DNA of 64,000 nucleotides from Rahnella sikkimica (lineage in GTDB: Bacteria; Pseudomonadota; Gammaproteobacteria; Enterobacterales; Enterobacteriaceae): positions 1,054,001 through 1,118,000 of the forward strand of contig NZ_CP019062.1 of assembly GCF_002951615.1 (NCBI RefSeq), written 5' to 3'. Position 1 is the stretch's first letter, and every line of letters begins with the position of its first letter. The notes below the pieces were generated by a model. That model searched no databases and was not told the origin of the DNA. It saw only the letters and a program-made list of their open reading frames with translations. A program made the position numbers and the translations under genes. Shown here in pieces: positions 47,585 to 55,337 of this stretch.

Positions 47585-48262
47585 TTGCATGCAGCAGCAA
47601 TGATTCAAAAAGCGTATGACGATGCGACCCGAAGAACGCTGGATGAATGGAATGCGCACCCGGATACGGGCGTTATCCGCACGGAACCTTTCTATCATCC
47701 CACCCGTCTGGCGATCACCAGCGGTAACCGCGCCGGGCCAACAATGGCAGGGCTGTTATCGGCACTGGAAACCGCCGCGAAGGGCGATCCGCTGGCCGAC
47801 GTCGCACCGCCAACCGGGATGCATTTCACCTTTTTTTGCATGACGCAGGCGCTGTATGACAAACCGGAAGATGCAGAAGGGATGGCGGAATTAACCGGGA
47901 TTTTCAGAAAGCATTGTGACGGGCATATCATGCACATTCAGGATTTGCGGCTGATTGCGTTGCCGGATCAGTTACTGCTGGCCGGATTTCCTGATGAACA
48001 AAGCCAGCGCGTGAGGCAGTTGCTGGTGAATGATTTGATGAAAACGCCGTGGGCAGAAAAAATCAGAGAGCGGTTTCCTCGGACTGAAATCCCGCAGGTG
48101 TTCTGGCACAGCACACTGCTGCGTTACAGCGCACAATACTTACCGGAACCGCTGCGCGTCTGGTTTCGGGATAATCAGCATAAAAGCTTCGGGTCGCTCA
48201 GCCTGCCGGTGAAACTGGTAATGACCAACTACAACTGGACTGAAACGCTCACGCTGGCCTGA
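47585..48262 (+). CDS. Probable 2H-phosphoesterase (LigT-like) protein
   Basis: A ~225-residue cytoplasmic protein of no family I can name with certainty. It has two H-x-T motifs: HFT (residues 87-89 of the longest frame) and HST (182-184). Their hydrophobic context (MHFTFFCMT, FWHSTLLRY) and ~95-residue separation match the two catalytic histidine elements of the 2H phosphoesterase fold (RNA 2',3'-cyclic phosphodiesterase/ligase-like). The TTG at 47585 has AGGAG six bases upstream; no ATG in frame has a ribosome site nearby. In E. coli the gene between fnrS and ttcA is dbpA, which is absent here. Substrate unknown. Confidence 0.6.
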   Translation: MHAAAMIQKAYDDATRRTLDEWNAHPDTGVIRTEPFYHPTRLAITSGNRAGPTMAGLLSALETAAKGDPLADVAPPTGMHFTFFCMTQALYDKPEDAEGMAELTGIFRKHCDGHIMHIQDLRLIALPDQLLLAGFPDEQSQRVRQLLVNDLMKTPWAEKIRERFPRTEIPQVFWHSTLLRYSAQYLPEPLRVWFRDNQHKSFGSLSLPVKLVMTNYNWTETLTLA

Positions 48263-48264
48263 AA

Positions 48265-48294
48265 AGCAAAAAGCCCGCATCAGCGCGGGCTCTT
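48265..48294 (-). terminator. ttcA terminator
   Basis: GAGCCCGCGCTGATGCGGGCTTTTTGC on the minus strand: AGCCCGC/GCGGGCT stem with T5, 27 bases after the ttcA stop. It also lies between convergent genes. Confidence 0.8.
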
Positions 48295-48320
48295 CAAATC
48301 AGCAACGACCAGACGAAATC

Positions 48321-49247
48321 TTACTTAATTTCCAGCACGTTCAGACGTTCAACCGGCGTCGCCGTTTCGTCGTCTTCCGGCTGCCAGCCCACAGGCTGCA
48401 TCGGGATATCTTCACGGTCAAACGCCAGATCACCGCCATCCACCACTTCGCTGCCATGTTTAATCCCTTTAAAATCAAAAAGATTCATGTCGTTAAGATG
48501 TGAAGGCACCACGTTTTGCATTGCGCTGAACATGGTTTCGATACGGCCAGGGTATTTTTTATCCCAGTCGTTGAGCATGTCGCCGATCACCTGACGTTGC
48601 AGGTTTGGCTGCGAACCGCACAGGTTGCACGGGATAATCGGGTATTCGCGCGCTATTGCAAAACGCTCAATATCTTTCTCACGGCAATACGCCAGAGGGC
48701 GGATCACGATGTGTTTACCGTCGTCGCTCATCAGTTTTGGTGGCATACCTTTCAGTTTGCCGCCATAAAACATATTGAGGAACAGCGTTTGCAGAATGTC
48801 GTCGCGATGATGGCCGAGGGCGATTTTGGTACAACCCAGCTCAGTCGCGGTGCGGTACAAAATCCCGCGACGCAGACGTGAACACAGAGAGCAGGTGGTT
48901 TTACCTTCCGGGATTTTGTCTTTCACGATGGCATACGTGTCTTCGGTGACAATCTTGTATTCCACGCCCAGCTTTTCCAGATATTCCGGCAGGATATGCG
49001 CCGGGAAGCCCGGTTGTTTCTGGTCAAGATTGACCGCAATCAGTGAAAAATTCACCGGTGCGCTTTTTTGTAAATTGCCCAGGATTTCCAGCATGGTGTA
49101 GCTGTCTTTACCACCGGACAGGCAAACCATAATGCGGTCGCCTTCTTCGATCATACCGAAGTCACCGATCGCTTTACCCACTTCACGACGCAGGCGCTTT
49201 TGCAGCTTATCGATGTTGTATTTTTCTTTCTGAATTGGATTGGTCAC
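48321..49247 (-). CDS. ttcA: tRNA 2-thiocytidine biosynthesis protein TtcA
   Basis: A 308-residue PP-loop ATPase that thiolates C32 of certain tRNAs. The PP-loop SGGKDS is at about 44-49; the two Cys pairs for the iron-sulfur cluster are in [12 protein letters not shown] and [10 protein letters not shown]. Length and order match E. coli TtcA (311). The gene is a known prophage integration target in E. coli (Rac), but here it is intact. The promoter region is long (to ~49390). Confidence 0.95.
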   Translation of the reverse strand: MTNPIQKEKYNIDKLQKRLRREVGKAIGDFGMIEEGDRIMVCLSGGKDSYTMLEILGNLQKSAPVNFSLIAVNLDQKQPGFPAHILPEYLEKLGVEYKIVTEDTYAIVKDKIPEGKTTCSLCSRLRRGILYRTATELGCTKIALGHHRDDILQTLFLNMFYGGKLKGMPPKLMSDDGKHIVIRPLAYCREKDIERFAIAREYPIIPCNLCGSQPNLQRQVIGDMLNDWDKKYPGRIETMFSAMQNVVPSHLNDMNLFDFKGIKHGSEVVDGGDLAFDREDIPMQPVGWQPEDDETATPVERLNVLEIK

Positions 49248-49480
49248 AAAATTCTCTTTCGCAAAAATCGCGGCGCGCAGGCCGCCAGTGTCTATGCGCA
49301 GTAGGGTACGGATTTTGCTGCGTCCTGTCAGTTGGATTTTAGTGAAAATCGGCTTTTTTATGCCCTGAAAACGCGCTCAGCAACCCGGCTTTGCATCAAA
49401 TACAGATGTTTCTCAATGAATACCTTGGGATCGTCGCTACGCTTAGGGTGTTAATTGTTCAGTTATTTAAGAGGGAAAAT

Positions 49481-49714
49481 ATGAAGAACAACAAAATTAT
49501 TGCCGCGTCGCTGGCTGCGGTCTCTATTTTATTCGTCGCCGGGTGTGCGTCGAATCAGGCCATTAAAACCACGGACGGAAAAACCATTGTCACGGACGGG
49601 AAGCCTCAGGTTGACAGCGATACCGGGCTGGTATCGTACAAAAATGCTGAGACAGGAAAGACTGAGCAGATTAACCGCGATCAGGTTAAAAACATGAGCG
49701 AACTGGATAACTGA
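49481..49714 (+). CDS. YgdI/YgdR family lipoprotein (DUF903)
   Basis: A 77-residue lipoprotein. Signal peptide with lipobox LFVAGC (cleavage before Cys). The mature domain has the family pattern TTDGKTIVTDGKPQVDSDTGLVSYKNAETGK-EQINRDQVK. GAGGG lies just upstream. These small Bacterial SH3-like proteins are tethered to the outer membrane; no function is established. A related gene follows directly. Confidence 0.85.
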   Translation: MKNNKIIAASLAAVSILFVAGCASNQAIKTTDGKTIVTDGKPQVDSDTGLVSYKNAETGKTEQINRDQVKNMSELDN

Positions 49715-49746
49715 GTTGCTCAAAAACCGGTATACAGGAGATAAAG

Positions 49747-49974
49747 ATGAACAGGACTTTGCTTTTGCCTTTAGCCGCATTAATCAGTGTTGCCGCCTTA
49801 ACGGGCTGCACACGCACGAGTTATGCCATTCAGACCAATGACGCAAGAACCATTATCAGCGACGGTAAACCAAAAGAAGCGCCGACCGGATTGCTTGAAT
49901 TTACTGATGCCAATGGTGTGAAACAGCAGATCAACAAATCTGACGTGAAGCAGGTAACAGAGTTACCTAAATAA
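49747..49974 (+). CDS. Second YgdI/YgdR family lipoprotein
   Basis: A 75-residue lipoprotein with lipobox ALTGC and the same fold as the preceding gene (TNDARTIISDGKPKEAPTGLLEFTDANGVKQQINKSDVKQV). The two genes are ~33 bases apart and look like a tandem duplication that has diverged. AGGAG precedes the ATG. Terminator follows. Confidence 0.85.
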   Translation: MNRTLLLPLAALISVAALTGCTRTSYAIQTNDARTIISDGKPKEAPTGLLEFTDANGVKQQINKSDVKQVTELPK

Positions 49975-49996
49975 CTCGGTGTTTCATTTTCTTTCT

Positions 49997-50025
49997 AAAA
50001 ACCTGCTGATATGGCAGGTTTTTTT
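49997..50025 (+). terminator. Terminator after the YgdI/YgdR pair
   Basis: AAAACCTGC-TGATATG-GCAGGTTTTTTT. Confidence 0.9.
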
Positions 50026-50076
50026 ATGTGAACCGTGGAGAAACGTACTGGTAGCGATATCAGGATTACCTTATTA

Positions 50077-50091
50077 TGATAATAATTATCA
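50077..50091. promoter_or_regulatory. Fur box (7-1-7) upstream of the TonB-domain lipoprotein
   Basis: TGATAATAATTATCA is a perfect palindrome of two TGATAAT heptamers around one base, the core of the Fur site. It lies 17 bases before the ATG at 50108, so iron-replete Fur would block expression. Confidence 0.85.
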
Positions 50092-50107
50092 TTAACGTGG
50101 GGTGGTT

Positions 50108-50452
50108 ATGTTCTGGCGTCTTCTTCTTTGTGGCGTATTTGCCTTTGCTCTCAGTGCCTGCACGACGAATCAGGGGGCTGAAAAACCCCGTTTAATCCGC
50201 TCTGCAACACCCGCTTATCCCTATTATGCCATGCATAATAAAATCGAAGGCAAGGTGGTGACAGAGTTTGATGTGGATGCGGAGGGCAAAGTCAGCCAGA
50301 TGCGCATTCTGCAATCGGATCCTCAGCATCTCTTTGATGATTCAGTGATAACTGCGGTCAGTTACTGGCGTTTCGAGCGGAATAAACCCTATAAAAACAT
50401 GCAGAAAAACTTTGTCTTCAAAATGTCGCCTGACAGACAAGGTCTGTTCTGA
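50108..50452 (+). CDS. TonB C-terminal-domain lipoprotein, Fur-controlled
   Basis: A 114-residue lipoprotein: signal sequence with lipobox FALSAC, a short linker, then a TonB C-terminal fold (RSATPAYPYYAMHNKIEGKVVTEFDVDAEGKVSQMRILQSDPQHLFDDSVITAVSYWRFERN). This is the usual TonB_C pattern P-YP--A---IEG-V---F-V---G-V. Unlike TonB it has no Pro-rich spacer and no N-terminal TM anchor. A lipid anchor would place it on a membrane facing the periplasm. GGGGTGG is upstream of the ATG. With the Fur box it may assist iron uptake; direct energy coupling is not expected without ExbB/D contact. Confidence 0.75.
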   Translation: MFWRLLLCGVFAFALSACTTNQGAEKPRLIRSATPAYPYYAMHNKIEGKVVTEFDVDAEGKVSQMRILQSDPQHLFDDSVITAVSYWRFERNKPYKNMQKNFVFKMSPDRQGLF

Positions 50453-50460
50453 CAGAGGAT

Positions 50461-50481
50461 AGCCGCTCCTGCGGCTTTTTT
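50461..50481 (+). terminator. Terminator after the TonB-domain lipoprotein
   Basis: AGCCGC-TCCT-GCGGCTTTTTT, 9 bases after the stop. Confidence 0.85.
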
Positions 50482-50593
50482 GCGCAGCATCTCTCAACTC
50501 TTCCCGACATCCGCCACAGCACCCCACAGATTATGGTATTTTTTACCGCGCACATTTTTTTCAAAACAAAGTCTCAAAACAAGGAAAGTCATC

Positions 50594-51019
50594 ATGCGTC
50601 AAAGAACCATCGTTTGTCCGTTGATTGAACATGAGGGAACGTACCTGCTGTGTAAAATGGCCTCAGGCCGCGGCGTTTTTCCCGGCCAGTGGGCGCTTTC
50701 TGGCGGAGGAATGGAACCGGGAGAAACCGTTGAGCAGGCATTGCTGCGCGAAGTGCGCGAAGAGTTAGGCGAAGCGCTGGAACTGACGCACATCACGCCG
50801 TGGACGTTCCGCGATGATATCCGCGTGAAGACGTATGCGGACGGCACTAAAGAAGAAATCTACATGATTTACCTGATTTTCACCTGTCAGGCGAAAAACA
50901 CGGTGATTACCCTTAATGAAGAATTTGAAACATATGCCTGGGTGCGCAAGGAAGATCTTCCGGGGTACGATTTAAATGAAGCGACGCGAATTACGCTAAA
51001 ACAGCGCGGGCTGATTTAA
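50594..51019 (+). CDS. nudI: Nucleoside triphosphatase NudI
   Basis: A 141-residue Nudix hydrolase. Nudix box at about residues 38-60 ([11 protein letters not shown] ... REVREELGE). N-terminal [11 protein letters not shown] and the YMIYLIFTC segment match E. coli NudI, which hydrolyses pyrimidine deoxynucleoside triphosphates. Start at 50594 with AAGGAAAG upstream; the open frame extends further upstream without homology. Confidence 0.92.
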   Translation: MRQRTIVCPLIEHEGTYLLCKMASGRGVFPGQWALSGGGMEPGETVEQALLREVREELGEALELTHITPWTFRDDIRVKTYADGTKEEIYMIYLIFTCQAKNTVITLNEEFETYAWVRKEDLPGYDLNEATRITLKQRGLI

Positions 51020-51094
51020 CGGTAAAGATGTGGATCTGCGTTCAGGTTTGCCCGTTGTCTTCAGTGCGCAAAAAACACCGTATCGGGAGAAAAC

Positions 51095-52417
51095 ATGACG
51101 TTATTGCTGTGCCGAAATTCTGATGTTCGAAAAGTGACGACTGCCATCGCGTTATTGCTGGCTTCCTCCGCCGTGCTGGCGAATACACAACCCGCCTTCC
51201 TCAATACCGCGCAGTTAAACGTGATACGCCAGCAGTTGCATGACAACACCGCGGCGCCGCAAACGGCGGATGCCTATCATTATTTACTGGCGGCGGCAGA
51301 TTCCGCGCTGAAGAAACCCAATCTCAGTGTGACCGATAAAGGCATGACGCCGCCCTCCGGTTCGAAACACGATTACCTTAGCCTGAGTGCTTACTGGTGG
51401 CCGGATGACAACCAAGCAGACGGTTTGCCGTGGATACGTAAAGACGGGCACGTCAATCCGGCCAGCAAAAACGATCAGAGTGACGGCGTGCGTCTGGCGG
51501 ATTTCACCGCGCGCGTGCAAAACCTGACGCTGGCCTGGTATTTCTCCGGTGAGCAGAAGTATGCCGATAAAGCCGCCAGCCTGCTGCGTGCGTGGTTTAT
51601 CACGCCGGAAACGCGCATGAACCCGAATCTTAATTTCGCGCAGGGCGTGCCGGGGATTTCTGCGGGACGAAATGCCGGTGTGCTGGACGGAAGATATTTC
51701 TCCACGCGCATTGTGGATTCTCTGGTTTTGCTGCACGGGAATAAAGCCTGGACGGACAATGACGAACAACAAATCCGCGTCTGGATGCAGGATTATCTGA
51801 CCTGGCTTCAGGGCAGTAAAATCGCCGAAAAAGAAGGGCGCACGCAGAATAATCACGGCAACTGGTATGTCACGCAGGTCTCCGGCATTGCGTGGTATCT
51901 CGGTGATAAAGCGGTGATCCGCGATATGGCGACGCTGATGAAAAGTAAGCTGGATATCCAGCTTAAACCCGATGGCACCCAGCCTGCTGAACTGGCGCGC
52001 ACACGTTCTTTCCATTACAGCTATTTCAATTTGCAGGCTATCAGCATGATGGCGGTGCTGGCGCAGAAAAATGGCATCGATCTCTGGCATTACCAAACCC
52101 CGCAAGGCGGCGGGCTTTTGACCTCGCTGGATTTTATGGCGCGCTACACCGATCCCGCCGTGCCGTGGCCGTATAAAACCATCGACCAGATCCGCGTGCG
52201 GCCAGTGCCGCTGCTTTCGTGGGCGGATAACGGCACCGGCGATAAACGTTACGAACAGCAGATCCGCCGCGCCACCTTTAACCTGCCGCCAGCGGGTAAA
52301 CCGGCTTCGGGTGGATATCATGAGGACGTGACGCGCGGCGCAGTGATGGAGGCTGAGCGCGAGACGTGGTTGTTATCGTTACCGTCGTATGCAAAGGGGT
52401 ACGTTCACTTGCCGTGA
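51095..52417 (+). CDS. Alginate lyase family (AlgL-like) exported protein
   Basis: A 440-residue protein with a signal peptide (KVTTAIALLLASSAVLA, cleavage before N) and an alpha/alpha-toroid alginate-lyase domain. Motifs: SLSAYWWPDD, RAWFITPETRMNPNLNFAQ, NNHGNWYVTQVSGIAWYLGDKA (catalytic His region) and ARTRSFHYSYFNLQA. GGGAG is upstream of the ATG. Stand-alone: no alginate or pectin genes nearby. Probably a periplasmic polyuronate lyase; the true substrate is unknown. Confidence 0.8.
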   Translation: MTLLLCRNSDVRKVTTAIALLLASSAVLANTQPAFLNTAQLNVIRQQLHDNTAAPQTADAYHYLLAAADSALKKPNLSVTDKGMTPPSGSKHDYLSLSAYWWPDDNQADGLPWIRKDGHVNPASKNDQSDGVRLADFTARVQNLTLAWYFSGEQKYADKAASLLRAWFITPETRMNPNLNFAQGVPGISAGRNAGVLDGRYFSTRIVDSLVLLHGNKAWTDNDEQQIRVWMQDYLTWLQGSKIAEKEGRTQNNHGNWYVTQVSGIAWYLGDKAVIRDMATLMKSKLDIQLKPDGTQPAELARTRSFHYSYFNLQAISMMAVLAQKNGIDLWHYQTPQGGGLLTSLDFMARYTDPAVPWPYKTIDQIRVRPVPLLSWADNGTGDKRYEQQIRRATFNLPPAGKPASGGYHEDVTRGAVMEAERETWLLSLPSYAKGYVHLP

Positions 52418-52501
52418 GGGCGGGATCGGGACCGAGAAAATTTCGGTTTTTCATGTGCGGTGATCGCTTAGCGGCTGGCGCCGAAACCGCCCGCCGCGAT
52501 C

Positions 52502-54424
52502 CTACCGCCTCACCAGACCCCACAAAAACCACGGTCCCCCGAGCAATGCGCAGAGCATCCCGGCTGATACCGGCCACGGCCAGGCAATATTACGGCCAAG
52601 CCAGTCGGCGATCACCATCAGCAATCCGCCATACAGCGCGGCGAGCAGGCATTGCGCACGAAAACGGGTCGCGCCGCTGTAGCGGGCGAGCTGCGGCGCA
52701 ATCAGGCCGACGAAACTCAGCGGGCCAATCAGCAGCGTGCCGCCTGCAGTCAGCGCGGCGGCGAGCAGTAAAATCAGCATATTACTGCGGCGCACACCGG
52801 CACCGAGCGCCCGCGTGGTCTGCTGTCCGAGGCTCAGCAACGTAATCCGGCGCTGCAATAACAACGCCAGCGGTATCAGCATCAGCGCCTGTCCCGCGCC
52901 CCACATTGCGCGTTCAGGCGTGATTCCGGCGGTCGATCCGGTGCTCCAGTTGAGCAGCATCATCGCGCGCGGGTCGCCGCTCATCAGCAACAACATGCTC
53001 AGCGCCATACTCAGGTTGGTCAGACACAGCCCGACCATCACCATCGATTGCGGCTGGAAATGCGACCGCATGCCGAACATAAACAGTGTGAAAATTGCCA
53101 GCAAACTGCCCGCCAGCGCGGCAGGGAAAAGCTGCGACAGCGGCTGATTAAACAGGATCACCAGCAACACCACCATCAGCGATGCGCCGCTGCTGATACC
53201 CAGCAGTTCCGGGCTTGCCAGCGGATTGCCGCTCTGGCGCTGGATCAGCACACCGGCTACCGCCAGCATCGCGCCCGCGCTGAGCGCACCGAGCATCCGA
53301 GGCCAGCGCCATTGCAGAAGTGAACCGGCTGCTGCCGTGGTGTCGGGCGTGCGGTTGACGAACAGCGAAAGCGCGATGCCGCACGCTAACATCAGCAGCA
53401 GAACGGCAATCCGGCGGCGCGTCAGCGAGCGTAACACCGGCATGTTCAAGGTTTGCGGGGCGATATACGGATTGCGCTGGCGGAACAGCAACATCAGCAT
53501 CAGCGGCGCGCTGAGTAATCCGGCGAGCGCACCGGTCGGCAAATCCCCGCCTGCGGGTGAGAGAAATTGCGCCAGCTGATCGACGGCGGTCAGCAGCCCG
53601 GCACCGGCCAGCGGCACACAAATCAGCTGATGCGTGAAGCGCCGGACGCCCGCCAGACGGACCAGCGCCGGAGCGGCCAGCCCGATAAAACTGATGATGC
53701 CGACCTGACTGGTGATGAGCGCGCTGAGCGCCACGGCAACGGCGAGCGTGGCGATGCGAATTTTCACCACCGAAACGCCCAGCGCACCGGCGCTCTGATC
53801 GGACAGGCCGATCAGCATCAGCGGCCTTGCCAGCAGCGTGCTTCCCGCCATCAGACACAGCACCGGCAACAGTAAAAACTGCGCGACCGGCCAGCCGTTC
53901 TGGTTCAGCGAACCGGCCTGCCAGCTGAATAAATCACTCAGATAATCATGATTAAACAACACCATCAGCGTGTTCACGGAATTGCCATACAGGCTGATGA
54001 CCATGCCGGTCAGAATGATTTTCAGCGGATCCAGCCCCTGACGGGCGATCAGCAGATAAAGCACCAGCGCGGTCAGCGCCGCACCGGCCAGCGCCAGATT
54101 CGTCAGGCCGAAAACCAGTAAACCGGGGAAAACGATAATGCCCGCCGACATCGCCAGATTTGCACCGGCGGCAATGCCCAAAGTGGCCGGTTCCGCCAGC
54201 GGATTGCGCAAAACCTGCTGAAAAAGCAAACCGGCGGTCGCCAGCGCCATACCGGCCAGTGCGCCGGTCGCCAGCCGTGGCAGAAAACTGTAATGCAAAA
54301 ACAGGCTGGCCGTGGAAGGCAGATTACCGGCATGAAGGCGACCGAGATTACTGGCGAACAGCAGGGCGCATAGCAGCGCCAGCGGCAGGATAATCAGCCA
54401 GGGCAACGGGGAAAATTTACGCAT
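52502..54424 (-). CDS. fhuB: FhuB-like iron-siderophore ABC permease (fused)
   Basis: A 640-residue polytopic inner-membrane protein made of two homologous FecCD-type permease halves (repeat boundary near residue 330), as in FhuB. Conserved FecCD segments such as QRRNPLAEPATLGIAAGANLA and the related QSGNPLASPELLGISSGASL appear once per half. It would form the channel for hydroxamate siderophores. It needs an ATPase, but no fhuC is present in the cluster. Its start overlaps the end of the binding-protein gene by 8 bases. Substrate inferred from neighbours. Confidence 0.87.
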   Translation of the reverse strand: MRKFSPLPWLIILPLALLCALLFASNLGRLHAGNLPSTASLFLHYSFLPRLATGALAGMALATAGLLFQQVLRNPLAEPATLGIAAGANLAMSAGIIVFPGLLVFGLTNLALAGAALTALVLYLLIARQGLDPLKIILTGMVISLYGNSVNTLMVLFNHDYLSDLFSWQAGSLNQNGWPVAQFLLLPVLCLMAGSTLLARPLMLIGLSDQSAGALGVSVVKIRIATLAVAVALSALITSQVGIISFIGLAAPALVRLAGVRRFTHQLICVPLAGAGLLTAVDQLAQFLSPAGGDLPTGALAGLLSAPLMLMLLFRQRNPYIAPQTLNMPVLRSLTRRRIAVLLLMLACGIALSLFVNRTPDTTAAAGSLLQWRWPRMLGALSAGAMLAVAGVLIQRQSGNPLASPELLGISSGASLMVVLLVILFNQPLSQLFPAALAGSLLAIFTLFMFGMRSHFQPQSMVMVGLCLTNLSMALSMLLLMSGDPRAMMLLNWSTGSTAGITPERAMWGAGQALMLIPLALLLQRRITLLSLGQQTTRALGAGVRRSNMLILLLAAALTAGGTLLIGPLSFVGLIAPQLARYSGATRFRAQCLLAALYGGLLMVIADWLGRNIAWPWPVSAGMLCALLGGPWFLWGLVRR

Positions 54425-55337
54425 GAGAATCAGGCTCCGTGAGCGCTGTCGTAATGTGCTGCGCCAGACCGGTCGCCGTCGTCAGGCCGCCGAACGGGAA
54501 GAAATGCGTCAGTTCCCGTGCGCGTCCGACCGCGACCAGCGGCAGCTGTTGCCATAATCCGTCCGGCTGGCGCAGGCGGGAAATCTGCGTCAGCGTCGTC
54601 GGTAATTCGGTGTAAAACAGCCAGTCAGCGGGCAATGACGCCAGCTTTTCAACGCTGACGTTTGCGGTGCCCATCGCGCCAACCGGCTGCGTCCAGGCGT
54701 TGCGCAGGCCGAGGCGGATGAGAATAGCGTCCGGCAGGCTGTTCCGGCCATACACCGTGGCGTATTTGCCGTCCTGACTGCGCACCGCCACCAGGATCCG
54801 CTGACCGGCCACGCGGCTGAGCCGTTGCTGGCCGTCACGCAGAGTGCGGGTGGCGCGGTCTGTCAGTTGTGCCGCCTGCGCGGATGCGGAGAATGTTTTG
54901 CCCAGACCGGCAGTGAAACTGACTAATGCCAGCCAGAGATCGCCCGCAGCGGGATAAACCGAAACGACCTGCACCGGCGCGATGCGTTGCAGGCTGTCGA
55001 GAAGGGCGGGCGCGATCATATCGCTGAGGATCAGGGTGGGTTTCAGGGCGGCGATAAGCTCGATATTTGGTTCCCAGTACGGGCCGATATCCTGCACATT
55101 TTCCGGTAAAACGGGTTCGGCGATCCGGCGGCGGAAGTAACCCACATCGGAAACGGCCAGCGGCGTAATGCCCAGTGACAGCAGGGTTTCCGCCGCCAGC
55201 CAGTTAATCGCGATAATACGATCTTCGCTTGTTGTTACGGACTGGGACGAAGCGGCCAGCGCCGCCGGGGCATTCACCCACGGCAGCGCCAGCAACGCTT
55301 TCAGACAGTCACGACGACTGAGTAAAAAAACGGACAT
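54417..55337 (-). CDS. fhuD: FhuD-like iron-siderophore periplasmic binding protein
   Basis: A 306-residue class III binding protein. The N-terminus MSVFLLSRRDCLKALLALPWVNAPAALA carries a twin-arginine-like signal (SRRDCLK). The mature part follows the FhuD pattern: RIIAINWLAAETLLSLGITPLAVSD, GPYWEPNIELIAALKPTLIL and a C-terminal FFPFGGLTTATGLAQHI. Its start overlaps the receptor stop by one base (TGATG). It would deliver the ferric siderophore to the FhuB-type permease. Confidence 0.87.
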   Translation of the reverse strand: MSVFLLSRRDCLKALLALPWVNAPAALAASSQSVTTSEDRIIAINWLAAETLLSLGITPLAVSDVGYFRRRIAEPVLPENVQDIGPYWEPNIELIAALKPTLILSDMIAPALLDSLQRIAPVQVVSVYPAAGDLWLALVSFTAGLGKTFSASAQAAQLTDRATRTLRDGQQRLSRVAGQRILVAVRSQDGKYATVYGRNSLPDAILIRLGLRNAWTQPVGAMGTANVSVEKLASLPADWLFYTELPTTLTQISRLRQPDGLWQQLPLVAVGRARELTHFFPFGGLTTATGLAQHITTALTEPDSHA

